Source of the DNA: Oxalobacteraceae sp. CFBP 13730
GTDB lineage: Bacteria > Pseudomonadota > Gammaproteobacteria > Burkholderiales > Burkholderiaceae_D
Length of the DNA: 64,000 nt
Assembly: GCA_014841835.1 (NCBI GenBank)
Contig: JACYUQ010000002.1
Coordinates: 620,001-684,000, forward strand
Reading direction: 5' to 3'
Position numbers and translations under genes: made by a program. The notes beneath the pieces are model-generated. The model made no database searches, was not told the origin of the DNA, and worked only from the letters and a program-made list of their open reading frames with translations. Positions within the stretch are counted from its first letter, which is position 1. Each line of letters starts with the position of its first letter. Shown here one piece after another: positions 27,214-36,193 of the stretch.

Positions 27214-30200
27214 ACGCCGCGCTGACGGCGGCCGCACTGGCACTGGCACTGGCACTGGCGGCGCTGCAACCCGTCCACGCGCAGCCCCTGGCACCGGCAA
27301 GCGCCGAGCGCCAGCACGCACCGGCCGACGGCTGGGCCGCGCAAGAAGGCGGCACGCGCGGCGGCGCACTTGCGCTGCCTGCCCATGTGTACACGGTGCG
27401 CAACCGCGCCGAACTGATCGCGGCGCTGACAGCATCTGCGCCCTCGCGTATCGTGCGGGTTGCGGCAACCATCGACATGACCGAAGGCCGGCCGTTCGCC
27501 GACAGCGCCGATCAGGCGCAGCGCGGCGCCGTGACCCTTCCTTCCAATACCACGCTGCTGGGCGTGGCGCCGGGGGCCGGCTTCACCAACGCCAGCGTCA
27601 CGATCGACGGGGTCGAACAGGTGATCGTGCGTCATCTGGCGATCCGCAATCCGTGCGACATCCAGCCGGAATGGGACCCGCACGATGGGCCGCAAGGCAA
27701 CTGGAATTCGGATTACGACGGCATCACGGTGCGGGCCGCGCGCCACGTCTGGATCGACCATAACAGCTTTACCGATGCACCCGACACGGACGACCGCGCG
27801 CCGGTCGAGAATGGCAAGATCGAGCAATGCCACGACGGGGCACTGGATATCTCGCAGGGCGCGGACCTGGTCAGCGTCACCTACAACCATTTTGCCGATC
27901 ACGAAAAGAACATGCTGATCGGCGCCAGCGACCGCGCCACCGGCGACACGGACCGGCTGCGCATCACGCTCAAGGGCAATCTGTTCGAGCACGTCGCCGA
28001 GCGCGCGCCGCGGGTACGCTACGGCCAAGTGCACCTTTTCAATAATTATTATGTGGGCGAGCGCAAGCGAGCCGTCTACCGTCACCACTACAGCATCGGC
28101 GTGGGGCACCAGGCACTGGTGCGCTCCGACGCCAATGCCTTCGATGTGACCGGCGCCCGGGGCTGTGCAGACGTGGTGCGCGACCCGGGGTCGAGCCACG
28201 GCGTGTTTGCTGATAGCGGCTCGCTGCTCAATGGCCAGCCGCTAGGCGCCTGTCCGTTTGGCGGGCCTGCGATGGCGCCCCTGCCCTACGCCCATACGGC
28301 GCTGCCAGCCCAGCTGGTGCCCGAGCACGTGCGCACCAACGCCGGCCCGCGGCCGACCCAGGGTGGCGACGGGATCGCCGAAGCGCGCCTGTCGTTGGCG
28401 CCAGGTGCTCCGTTCGTGCTGCGCGCGCGGCGTCAGGCGAATGGCGACTGGCAGGGCGTGAGCGTGCAACTGGCCGATGAAGGAAAAACCCTGCAGGTCG
28501 AACTGCTGGCGTCGCGCAGCGGCAAGGTCGAACGCCTCAAGCAGGTGCGGCGCCGTCTTGCGCCAGCGTTCGTGGCATCCCGCACCGCGCTGACCGTGGG
28601 CCTGACATCCGAGGGCGGCGTCCTGTTTGCGCTGATCGATGGCGAGCGTGTCACGAGTGCGCTGGAAACGCCGTTGCCGACAACTCTGCCGCTCGACTGG
28701 GAAGCAGGCGCGCACACGGTGCTCGACGTGCGCACCGGGCCGGAAGGTACGGTGCCGGCGCGCGTGACCCCGCAGGTCGCCGACAACCGGATCGCGGTGC
28801 AGGCCGGCGATCCGGCCGAGACGGTCGGCATCGGCGGCGCGGCCGACCTGGTCGCGGTGGTGGCCGATCCGCGCATCGCGACGGCTGCGGTGGTCGATGG
28901 CGCGCTGCAGATCACGCCGCTGACGCCCGGTCAAACCACGGTTGCACTGACCAGCGCGAGCGACCCATGGGCCGGGGCGAATCTGGCCGTGGCCGTCGGC
29001 CCGCGCTTCGCCGAACCGACCGGCGCGCCGGCCAGCGCTGGCCTCGACCCGGCCCGCGGCGCACGCGGCGTACCGCCAGACACGCTGCTCCGCCTGATGC
29101 TGGCACCGGGCGCGCAACTGACCGGCGAAGGCAGCATCCGGATCTGGCGCAAGCGCGATGGCGCGCTGGTCGGCGTGATCCGGCCCGGCGAAGCCGTGAG
29201 CAAAATCGGGCCGGCGCCGCGCCAGCGACTGGTGCGCGAGCACAGGCTGCGGCTGGTCGACGGCCAGTTGCGCGCCCAGTTGCCACAAGGGCTTGACTAC
29301 GATACCGAGTATGTCGCAACGGCCGAAGCGCGCCTGGTGCGCGGCGCGGACTTCGCCGGCGCGCACTGGGCGTTTCGCACGACCCCGCACCGCCCGGTCG
29401 GCGACAGCGTCACGGTGGCCGCCACGGGCCGCGCCCACTTTCGCACCGTACAAGGCGCGCTCGACTACGCGATGAGCCTGCCCCGCGCGCTGCCGTTGAC
29501 GGTCAATGTGCGCGACGGCGTCTATCCCGAGCTGCTGTACCTGCGCGACAAGGACCGGCTGACGCTGCGCGGCGCCAGCCGCGAAGCGACGATCATCCGC
29601 GCCACAAACAGCGACACGCTCAATCCCGGCTCCGGCAGCGGCCAGGCGCCGCAAGAGCCAGGGCTGCTGGGCGGGCGCGCATTGTTCCTGGCCCAGGACA
29701 GCGACCTGCTCGAACTCCGTGACATCGCCCTGCACAACAGCACACTGCGCAGCGATGGCCATTCGCCGCAGGCCGAGACGCTGTTCTTCAACAGCCCGGA
29801 CGGGCACCTTTCGGTGCGCAATGCGCATTTTTCGAGCGAGCAGGACACCCTGCAACTGAAAGGCTACGCGTGGATCTACAAATCGCTGGTTGAGGGCAAT
29901 GTCGACTTCGTCTGGGGGAACAACCGGACCACGCTGTTCGAAGACAGCGAAATCCGCACGGTCGGCGACAGCGCGAATCCCGATAGCGGCGGCTACATCG
30001 TCCAGGCGCGCACCATCGGCGCTAACGAGCCGGGCTTTGTCTTCCTGCGCTCGCGCCTGACCCGCGGCCCCGGGCCGGCAGGCAACCTGCCCCCGGATGG
30101 CAGCGCCTACCTGGCGCGCTCGCCGGGCACGGCGAACACCTGGGACCATGTCGCCTTCATCGAGTGCACCATCGGCCCGCACATCGCGGCCGACGGCTGG

Positions 30201-30374
30201 CTGCGCCGTCCGGCGCCCAATCCGCTGCAGGGCGGCTGGCGCGAATACGGCAACCGCACGTCGGACGGCCAGCCGCGCCACTACGGCGGCGCGGTGCTGG
30301 ATGCCCCGCAGGCGGCGCGCTACCGCACCCGCGCCGCCGTCTTTGCCGGCAGCGGCTGGGATCCGCAGCCATGA
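27210..30374 (+). CDS. Fused pectate lyase (PL1) - Ig-like - pectinesterase (CE8)
   Basis: A 1054-residue secreted multidomain enzyme. The signal peptide is short and contains a hexanucleotide repeat. Residues about 45-330 form a PL1 pectate lyase beta-helix: WIDHNSF (about 181), a GALDISQGADLVSVTYNHF strand, and the catalytic Arg motif ERAPRVRYGQVHLFNNYY (about 262-279). Residues about 520-590 look like a bacterial Ig-like domain, and about 610-720 like an SbsA-type Ig domain (ARGVPPDTLLRLML). Residues about 735-1040 form a CE8 pectin methylesterase, with QAETLFF, EQDTL (about 877), GNVDFVWGN (about 896) and the YLARSPG Arg. One chain would demethylate and cleave homogalacturonan. It starts within the esterase stop. 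Confidence 0.9.
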   Translation: MNAALTAAALALALALAALQPVHAQPLAPASAERQHAPADGWAAQEGGTRGGALALPAHVYTVRNRAELIAALTASAPSRIVRVAATIDMTEGRPFADSADQAQRGAVTLPSNTTLLGVAPGAGFTNASVTIDGVEQVIVRHLAIRNPCDIQPEWDPHDGPQGNWNSDYDGITVRAARHVWIDHNSFTDAPDTDDRAPVENGKIEQCHDGALDISQGADLVSVTYNHFADHEKNMLIGASDRATGDTDRLRITLKGNLFEHVAERAPRVRYGQVHLFNNYYVGERKRAVYRHHYSIGVGHQALVRSDANAFDVTGARGCADVVRDPGSSHGVFADSGSLLNGQPLGACPFGGPAMAPLPYAHTALPAQLVPEHVRTNAGPRPTQGGDGIAEARLSLAPGAPFVLRARRQANGDWQGVSVQLADEGKTLQVELLASRSGKVERLKQVRRRLAPAFVASRTALTVGLTSEGGVLFALIDGERVTSALETPLPTTLPLDWEAGAHTVLDVRTGPEGTVPARVTPQVADNRIAVQAGDPAETVGIGGAADLVAVVADPRIATAAVVDGALQITPLTPGQTTVALTSASDPWAGANLAVAVGPRFAEPTGAPASAGLDPARGARGVPPDTLLRLMLAPGAQLTGEGSIRIWRKRDGALVGVIRPGEAVSKIGPAPRQRLVREHRLRLVDGQLRAQLPQGLDYDTEYVATAEARLVRGADFAGAHWAFRTTPHRPVGDSVTVAATGRAHFRTVQGALDYAMSLPRALPLTVNVRDGVYPELLYLRDKDRLTLRGASREATIIRATNSDTLNPGSGSGQAPQEPGLLGGRALFLAQDSDLLELRDIALHNSTLRSDGHSPQAETLFFNSPDGHLSVRNAHFSSEQDTLQLKGYAWIYKSLVEGNVDFVWGNNRTTLFEDSEIRTVGDSANPDSGGYIVQARTIGANEPGFVFLRSRLTRGPGPAGNLPPDGSAYLARSPGTANTWDHVAFIECTIGPHIAADGWLRRPAPNPLQGGWREYGNRTSDGQPRHYGGAVLDAPQAARYRTRAAVFAGSGWDPQP
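27234..27257 (+). repeat. Four tandem GCACTG hexamers in the signal-peptide coding region
   Basis: Four perfect copies of the hexamer GCACTG encode an Ala-Leu repeat in the hydrophobic core of the secretion signal. Copy changes would lengthen or shorten the core by two residues without shifting the frame. Confidence 0.7.
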
Positions 30375-30449
30375 ACAGGTAACAAGAACGATAACTATTT
30401 GCCGCGCGCCCTTGCCACATCAGGCCGGCCAAACTAAGATTCGCTAGTT

Positions 30450-30465
30450 TTGGCAGAGCTGCCAA
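30450..30465. promoter_or_regulatory. Palindrome upstream of the second GntR gene
   Basis: TTGGCAG-AG-CTGCCAA, a perfect 7+7 dyad, lies 22-37 bases upstream of the GntR start. Its TTGG/CCAA ends match the TTGGYCNGACCAA sites, but the spacing is three bases longer, so it may be a variant autoregulatory site or bind another factor. Confidence 0.45.
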
Positions 30466-30486
30466 TTATCCAGGACGAACCGACCG

Positions 30487-31185
30487 ATGAAGATTACTCC
30501 AGCGCCGAATGAACCAGGCACCACCGAGCCGCGGCTGTACCGGGTCGTGGCAGCCAGGATCGAAGAACTGATCCGTGCCGAGAACATCCGCGGTGGCGAG
30601 CGCCTGCCGGCCGAGCGCGAGCTGGCGGCCAAGCTCGGGGTCAGCCGCACGTCGCTGCGCGAAGGCCTGATCGCGCTCGAACTGGGCGGCAAGGTCGAAG
30701 TGCGTGGCGGGTCCGGTGTGTATGTCAGCGAACAGGCAGCGCCGCAGGCGGTGGTGCCCACGGCCGGGCCGGGCCCTTTCGAAGTGCTGGCCGCGCGCCG
30801 CATGATCGAGGTCGAAGTCGCCGCGCTGGCAGCCAAGCACGCCAATGATTCGGCCATCGACGCCATCCTGCTCGCGGTCGAGGAGATGGAGCAGCACCAT
30901 GAAGACCGCAGCGCCAATGAAATGGCCGACCGCAATTTTCACCTGGCCATCGCGCGCGCGACCGGCAACAGCGCCATGGTCGGCGTGATCGAATACCTGT
31001 GGAGCCAGCGCGGCTCGCTCTGGCACAAGCTCAAGGAGCACTTCCAGACCGAGGAACTGCGCCAGCAGACACTGATCGATCACCGCAATATCTTCGCCGC
31101 CATCGCATCGCACGATGTCGCCGGCGCACGCCAGGCGATGCGCGCCCACCTCGACCGCGTCACCCGCACCTTCTCGCGCGGCTGA
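30487..31185 (+). CDS. GntR-family regulator, FCD subfamily (second copy; candidate pectin-regulon regulator)
   Basis: A 232-residue FadR-like regulator. The winged helix-turn-helix (YRVVAARIEELIRAENIRGG then LPAERELAAKLGVSRTSLREGLIALELGGKVEVRGGSGVYV) occupies residues about 17-80. The FCD domain follows, with NFHLAIARATGNSAM and DHRNIFAAIASHDVAGARQAM carrying the metal-site histidines. It is embedded between pectin-depolymerising genes and a TonB receptor, and the TTGGYCNGACCAA palindromes flank these genes. I infer that it binds those sites and responds to galacturonate or a derivative. It differs from the GntR at 25577, whose nearby dyads are of another type. Confidence 0.9.
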   Translation: MKITPAPNEPGTTEPRLYRVVAARIEELIRAENIRGGERLPAERELAAKLGVSRTSLREGLIALELGGKVEVRGGSGVYVSEQAAPQAVVPTAGPGPFEVLAARRMIEVEVAALAAKHANDSAIDAILLAVEEMEQHHEDRSANEMADRNFHLAIARATGNSAMVGVIEYLWSQRGSLWHKLKEHFQTEELRQQTLIDHRNIFAAIASHDVAGARQAMRAHLDRVTRTFSRG

Positions 31186-31492
31186 CCAGCCCCGTCACGA
31201 CAGCGGGCCGCGCCAGCGCCCGCTTTACGGGCCAGCGCTGCCCGACGCCTGCCCGTCCCCGCCCCTTCGCCCTGCCCCCTTCTTCGCCATCCGACATCAA
31301 TAAGACAATATCTGTATAGACCAGAAGATATTTCGGCACGTCCAGATTGCCTAAAGTGGTCTTACCAAAGTAAAATTGAACATACCAGTCGCCGGTTGCG
31401 CACGATTCACAGAAATCACGAACCGCTCGACATGCACGCGATCCCGAGACACATCCGGACGCACTCTCACGATGACAGGCAGGAGACACTCA
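31186..31492 (+). promoter_or_regulatory. Upstream region of the first TonB receptor
   Basis: No gene is seen here. The palindrome core TGGT-CTT-ACCA at 31357-31367 is a TTGGYCNGACCAA-type site, and a half-site (TAGACCAG, 31317-31324) lies with its centre about 44 bases upstream. GGAGACA at 31482-31488 is the ribosome-binding site for the GTG start at 31493. The T-rich stretch around 31300-31330 may hold the promoter. Confidence 0.5.
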
Positions 31493-34303
31493 GTGAAGAT
31501 CAACCGTACAACCCCATTCCCGGGCTTTCTGCTCTCGGCCGTCGCATTGGCCGCCATGACCCTCGCCAACGGCGCGGCCGCGCAGGAAGCGCAGCCGCAG
31601 CGCGTCGAAGTGACGGGCTCGTCCATCAAGCGCCTGGCGACGGAAAACGCCCTGCCCCTGACCACCTACAAGGCCGAGGAACTGGTCAACCAGGGCCTGA
31701 CCACGATGTCGGAAGTGGCCGTGGCCTTGACCGTGGCTGCGACCAACGAACCGGTTGGCGGCGGTGGCGGCGGCACCATGATCAATATGCGCGGCCTGAA
31801 CACGAACCGCACGCTGGTGCTGCTCAACGGCCGCCGCCTGGCCAATGAAGCGCTGGGCGCGAGCTCGGTCAACGTCGACGTCATCCCGATGGCCGCCATC
31901 GAGCGCGTCGAAGTGTTGCGCGACGGTGCTTCGGCCCTGTACGGCACCGATGCGATCGCGGGCGTCGTCAACTTCATCACCAAGCGCACGGTGCAGGAGG
32001 TGACGATCCACGCCAGCACGGTGCAGCCGGAGCAGTCCGGCGGCGGCGAACAGAAGCGCGTGACGATCCTGGCCGGCAAGGGCGATATCGCGACCGACGG
32101 CTGGAACGTCTACACCGCGTTCAGCGCCCAGCGCCGCAGCTCGCTGCTGCAGCGCGACCGGCCACAGATCTGGGACGCCGATAAACTTGCGTCGCTGGGT
32201 GGCACGCCGTTCACGGCCAACACCTCGGGCGGCTCGGCGTCGCCCGCCAACTTCACCATCTACCGCAACGGGCGCCCGGCCAATATCACCGGTAACCCGT
32301 ACTTCGCCGCCGGTTGCGTGGCCCCGGGCCTGGCCCAGACCACGGTGCCGTCCACCCGTACAGCAGCCAATGGCGCGCGGACCTGCATCACCGACCCGGG
32401 CATCTACCCGGAACTGCTGCCGGAAAACCAGCAGGTGACCTTGTTTACCAAGGGCAGCCTGGCGCACGGCGACGGCAAGATGCTGACCGTGGAATTGAAT
32501 CTGTCGCGTTCGTACATCGACGCGATCAGCCCGCCCCAGCCATTCGGCAACAACACCGACTACGACCGCCTCACCGCGTCGCGCCGGCCCCTGATGATTA
32601 CCAAGGCGAGCCCGTATTACCCGGGCGGTCGCGGCGGCGTGCCGGCCGTGGCCGGCCTGAACGGCGAAGACCTGGCCCTGACCTGGAGCCTGGATGAACT
32701 AGGCGCGGCCAAGCTGCATGACGTGCAGACCAATCACCGCCTGGTGATTGCCGACGAAGGCGAGTTCAAGGGCTGGGACTACCGCGTCGGCGGCTCGTAC
32801 GGCTACAGCCACCGCGACTCCGGCTTCAAGGAAAACTTCGTGCGTACCCCGGCCGTGTATGCCGGCGTGGCCAACGGCATCCTCAACCCGTTCGGCGCCC
32901 AGGATGAGGCGGGCCGCGCCTACCTCGAAGACATCTCGGCCGACGGCCAGCTGTTCCGCCAGGCCGACGTACGCTACTACGGCGCCGACTTCAACCTGAG
33001 CCGCACGCTGATGGCCCTGCCCGGCGGCGATCTCGGGATTGCGATCGGCGGCGACTGGCACCGTGAAACCTATGCCGAGAACGTGCCGATGATCGGCAAC
33101 GAGGTGGTCTGGCGCGTCAGCGGCGCCCCCGGTAACAACCCGAGCGGCCAGCGCCGCGTGGCCGGTCTGTATGCCGAGCTCGACGCCCCCGTGACGAAGG
33201 ACCTGAACCTGAACTTCGCCGTGCGCGGCGACCACTTCAGTGACTTCGGCTCGACCTTCAACCCGAAGGCCAGCTTCCGCTACCAGCCGATCAAGGCACT
33301 GATGGTGCGCGGCACGGTCAGCACGGGGTTCCGCGCACCCACCCTGCCGGAACTGTACGGCGTACCGCGCACCTTGACGCCATCAACGTCGAGCTGGGAC
33401 GATCCGCTGCTGTGCCCTGGCCCGACACCAAACGTGGCCGGCTCCGGCACCCTGACCACCGACCCGCGCTTTACCGGCCTGGGCCTGGACGCCGAGCGCG
33501 TCTGCAACACGCGCCTGACCACGCTCGTCGGCGCCAACCCGGACCTGGAGCCGGAAAAATCGAAGACCTATACGGTCGGCTTCGTGATCGAACCGGTCAA
33601 GAACTTCGTTGCCACGATCGACTTCTGGAAGATCGACATGAAGCGCACGATCGCCCAGATCAACGAGGATTCCATCTTCGATAATCTGGACAGGTATCAG
33701 GACCTGTTCGTGCGCAACCCGGACGGCACGCTGCAGTACATCACGAAGACCCGCCTGAACATGGGCGGGCTCAAGACCCAGGGCATCGACCTGAGCCTGA
33801 ACTACATGCTGCCGACCGCGCACTGGGGACGCTTCGGCTTCTCGATGGACGGCACCTACACCGACCGCTACGAAGGCCAGAACGATGCGGGCAGCCCGTG
33901 GGTCGACAGCGTCGGGCGCATCGGTGCGCTCTCGACCGGTTCGACCTCGGCCAACACCTACATCTTCAAGTGGAAGCACCAGGCGCGCGTGAACTGGCAG
34001 TACGGTGCGTTCTTCGCCCAGCTCACGCAGCAGTACAGCTCGAGCTATGAAGACACGAATGCGCTGCCGACTCAGCAGCCGGGGCAGCCGTTCTACAACG
34101 TGATCGAACCGTACCGCGTCTACAACCTGTCGACGACGTACAAAGTGTCGAAGCAGCTCAAGATCGGCGCCGGCGTGAACAACCTGTTCGACACCGATCC
34201 ACCGCTGTCGAACCAGCGCCTGTCCTCGCGTGTGGTGTTTGCCCAGAACATCGCCAAGCCGATTGGCCGGGCGTTCACGGTGCGGGCTGATTACACGTTC
34301 TGA
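31493..34303 (+). CDS. TonB-dependent outer-membrane receptor (first pectin-linked)
   Basis: A 936-residue TonB-dependent receptor. After a signal peptide (cleavage near GAAAQEAQ) comes a TonB-box-like QRVEVTGSSIKR, the plug domain (TMINMRGLNTNRTLVLLNGRRLANEA, IERVEVLRDGASALYGTDAIAGVVNF), and a large beta-barrel ending in GRAFTVRADYTF with terminal Phe. The start is GTG at 31493 with GGAGACA seven bases upstream; the open frame begins earlier over the operator. A candidate GntR site sits upstream and pectinase genes precede it, so transport of oligogalacturonides is likely. The plug alone does not tell the ligand. Confidence 0.88.
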   Translation: MKINRTTPFPGFLLSAVALAAMTLANGAAAQEAQPQRVEVTGSSIKRLATENALPLTTYKAEELVNQGLTTMSEVAVALTVAATNEPVGGGGGGTMINMRGLNTNRTLVLLNGRRLANEALGASSVNVDVIPMAAIERVEVLRDGASALYGTDAIAGVVNFITKRTVQEVTIHASTVQPEQSGGGEQKRVTILAGKGDIATDGWNVYTAFSAQRRSSLLQRDRPQIWDADKLASLGGTPFTANTSGGSASPANFTIYRNGRPANITGNPYFAAGCVAPGLAQTTVPSTRTAANGARTCITDPGIYPELLPENQQVTLFTKGSLAHGDGKMLTVELNLSRSYIDAISPPQPFGNNTDYDRLTASRRPLMITKASPYYPGGRGGVPAVAGLNGEDLALTWSLDELGAAKLHDVQTNHRLVIADEGEFKGWDYRVGGSYGYSHRDSGFKENFVRTPAVYAGVANGILNPFGAQDEAGRAYLEDISADGQLFRQADVRYYGADFNLSRTLMALPGGDLGIAIGGDWHRETYAENVPMIGNEVVWRVSGAPGNNPSGQRRVAGLYAELDAPVTKDLNLNFAVRGDHFSDFGSTFNPKASFRYQPIKALMVRGTVSTGFRAPTLPELYGVPRTLTPSTSSWDDPLLCPGPTPNVAGSGTLTTDPRFTGLGLDAERVCNTRLTTLVGANPDLEPEKSKTYTVGFVIEPVKNFVATIDFWKIDMKRTIAQINEDSIFDNLDRYQDLFVRNPDGTLQYITKTRLNMGGLKTQGIDLSLNYMLPTAHWGRFGFSMDGTYTDRYEGQNDAGSPWVDSVGRIGALSTGSTSANTYIFKWKHQARVNWQYGAFFAQLTQQYSSSYEDTNALPTQQPGQPFYNVIEPYRVYNLSTTYKVSKQLKIGAGVNNLFDTDPPLSNQRLSSRVVFAQNIAKPIGRAFTVRADYTF

Positions 34304-34801
34304 TCGTCGGTGAGGTCCGCCGTTTCCGCTTGCGCGGGCACGGCGGGCGCACGTGCGCTGATGAAGGGTGTGCTTGTAGGCCAACATGAACACGTTCGGA
34401 TTTCTGCGCTGCTCTCCGTGCGCGATGTAATGGTGCCCCATGGGTGAATCTCGACCCGCAGTTCTATACGCCATGGACATGCTCGCCGCTTGCACTAAAA
34501 GCTGCGGCATTCGGCGTCGGGATTATCATCACTGTCGGGTGCGATTGCGCGCCGCATCTGGACAACGTCCGCATTGAACCGCCGATGGTCGAGCATATCC
34601 ACATTTCGGACATCGAGGCCTGCAGTGTGGCAACCTGCGCAGATCGATCACACGTTTTTACACGGCCTCGTCCAGAACCGGATAGTCAAAACTGGGGGAA
34701 AAATACTTTTACCCCAATGATCTGCTAACGTCAGAATTAGTTGACCTGGCCACTCTTAGCTCGGGTACTATCGTTCACACAATTAATGATAGGGTAACCC
34801 A
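34304..34801. other. Non-coding or decayed interval, start of the lower-GC region
   Basis: No convincing gene is seen in these 498 bases. A plus-strand frame around 34444-34728 encodes a stretch (LDNVRIEPPMVEHIHISDIEA) reminiscent of parallel beta-helix repeats of pectin enzymes, but it lacks a start context and catalytic motifs, so it is at most a remnant. Base composition falls from about 34650 onward, which with the next two genes suggests acquired DNA. Confidence 0.3.
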
Positions 34802-35419
34802 ATGCTACTTTACGTGGATTCTCGGTACACAAGCCCCTATGCCATGTCAGTGTTCGTAGGGCTTAAAGAAAAGAATATCCCCTTCGAATTACGGACCATC
34901 GACTTGGAAAATGGGGCAAACCTTCGCTCTGAATATGTAACAGAGTCATTGACCGGACGGGTGCCCACTTTAGTGGACGGCAATTTCTCACTGTCTGAGT
35001 CTTCAGCAATCACCGAATATCTGGAAGAAGCCTATCCAGGCATGGCTCTTTACCCGTCTGATCCAAAAACGAAAGCTCGTGCACGGCAAGTCCAGGCGTG
35101 GATCAGAAGTGACCTCCTGCCCATCCGCCAGGAGCGATCAACAGACGTCGTGTTCTACCAACCTAGCCAGGTTCCCCTATCTGCCGCTGCAGAAATGGCA
35201 AGCCGCATACTGTTCCGGGCGTCAGAGGCCCTGCTTGCGCACAATGGCGACTATTTGTTTGGCAGCTGGAGTATCGCCGATGTCGACTTGGCACTCATGT
35301 TGAATCGGCTTGCTCTGAACGGCGATACTGTACCTAAAAAGCTTGCTGACTATGCACGTAGGCAGTGGCAGCGACCATCCGTACAGGAATGGGTAAGCTT
35401 GAAACGCCCAAAACTCTGA
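34802..35419 (+). CDS. Glutathione S-transferase, YfcF-like
   Basis: A 205-residue GST. The N-terminal thioredoxin-like domain has LLYVDSRYTSPYAMSVFVGLKEKNIPFELRTIDL with the active-site Ser/Thr-Pro region, RVPTLVDGNFSLSESSAITEYLEEAYP with cis-Pro and the Glu-Ser glutathione contact. The C-terminal helical domain contains NGDYLFGSWSIADVDLALMLNRL, the GST N-capping motif. It conjugates glutathione or reduces peroxides; YfcF-type proteins have peroxidase activity. The gene is visibly lower in GC and has more A/T-ending codons than its neighbours, with only a weak GGGT site before the ATG, consistent with recent acquisition. It has no evident link to pectin use. Confidence 0.88.
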   Translation: MLLYVDSRYTSPYAMSVFVGLKEKNIPFELRTIDLENGANLRSEYVTESLTGRVPTLVDGNFSLSESSAITEYLEEAYPGMALYPSDPKTKARARQVQAWIRSDLLPIRQERSTDVVFYQPSQVPLSAAAEMASRILFRASEALLAHNGDYLFGSWSIADVDLALMLNRLALNGDTVPKKLADYARRQWQRPSVQEWVSLKRPKL

Positions 35420-35607
35420 CGAAACCAGTCCAGTCTAAGGGTTGACAGCGGCAATCTTTACTTGGCCTCCAGGCTGCTACGAGGCATAGGCAGCCGGTCA
35501 TTTTCCACGCATCCGCCATGCTCGACATTCCGCTAAACTCCGGAGGTCGCCCCGCTAATCACAAGCTCCTGTTCTGGTGACGGCCTTCAGTATTGCGCCA
35601 TCCAATT

Positions 35608-35763
35608 ATGGTAGATATGTTCCATGCATTTAATTCCCAATATGTCGACATATATCGAACAGATGGATTCATGGCTCCGATTACTGAGAAATATGTCAAA
35701 AGGTTCGATATTACTGTCGTGGGCAAACTTACAGATCTCGTCGAAGCGGTCAAAGAGCTTTAG
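35608..35763 (+). pseudogene. Short frame, possible C-terminal gene fragment (unrecognised)
   Basis: A 51-residue frame starting MVDMFHAFNSQYVDIYRTDGF and ending LTDLVEAVKEL looks like genuine protein sequence, with balanced hydrophobic, acidic and aromatic residues, rather than a random frame. It has no ribosome-binding site and I do not recognise the family. It may be the 3' end of a lost gene. Low confidence. Confidence 0.25.
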
Positions 35764-35914
35764 CTACCATGCACAAGTGATCAATTCGCCGTTAAGCAGT
35801 ATTACCGCTTGCCTGCGGGAGCGTTTTCCGTTGTGGTTACAGTCTTATGAAAATGAGGGATTATTAATTTTCGGGAATTTGGGACATTCGGATCACCTTA
35901 AAAGCCTCCGCCCG

Positions 35915-35975
35915 TCAAGGCGTAACGCGCACGTTGTCAAGGTCAGTCACGGCTTTCGTGCCAACTGCAAATGAA
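35915..35975 (-). pseudogene. Remnant of a second GH43 C-terminus
   Basis: The minus strand ends with FAVGTKAVTDLDNVRVTP and a stop, closely resembling the last residues of the intact esterase-GH43 protein at 36946 (FATGAQGAWADIDYVRVTP). At DNA level, about 26 bases around CGTCAAGGCGTAACGCGCACGT match the end of that gene with a single mismatch. Only about 20 codons are recognisable; upstream sequence has lost homology. It lies in direct orientation about 1.03 kb from the intact copy's 3' end. Confidence 0.6.
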
Positions 35976-36052
35976 GCTGCGCAATCTTCATCGAACGCTT
36001 CTGTGGCTTCGGCATGCCAGGGTGTCGCCGGCGACGTGCCCCGGCAGCCGAC

Positions 36053-36082
36053 ATTGCGAGATTGCGAGATTGCGAGATTGCG
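36053..36082 (+). repeat. Tandem 8-base repeat ATTGCGAG
   Basis: Three perfect copies of ATTGCGAG plus ATTGCG lie in the non-coding interval upstream of the gene at 36194. No function is evident; it could vary in copy number by slippage. Confidence 0.75.
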
Positions 36083-36193
36083 CAAATAGCGTATCCCGCG
36101 CCCATGCATTCATCCTACAATCGATAACGCCGCATTCGGCGAGACGGCCCCACTCTTTAAAATACGCAACTCAGCAACAATGGAAACGAACAT

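Larger units (their letters stand above)
35420..36193. other. Lower-GC interval with gene fragments
   Basis: These 774 bases hold no intact recognisable gene. They contain a 51-codon open frame (35608-35763), a remnant matching the end of the GH43 gene (35915-35975, minus), and an 8-base tandem repeat at 36053-36082. Codon usage and base composition are unlike the flanking catabolic genes. The pattern is that of a decayed insertion or deletion zone. Confidence 0.5.

Noticed and set aside
28242..30281. Long minus-strand open frame inside the lyase-pectinesterase gene
   Set aside because: Shadow of the plus-strand fusion gene; no recognisable domain or start signal.
34444..34728. Possible small gene after the first TonB receptor
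   Set aside because: GTG start without ribosome-binding site; only a faint beta-helix-like stretch. Mentioned as a possible remnant but not called a gene.
35624..35974. 116-codon plus-strand frame in the lower-GC interval
   Set aside because: No family features; it crosses the GH43 remnant on the other strand, and another frame (35608-35763) looks more protein-like.
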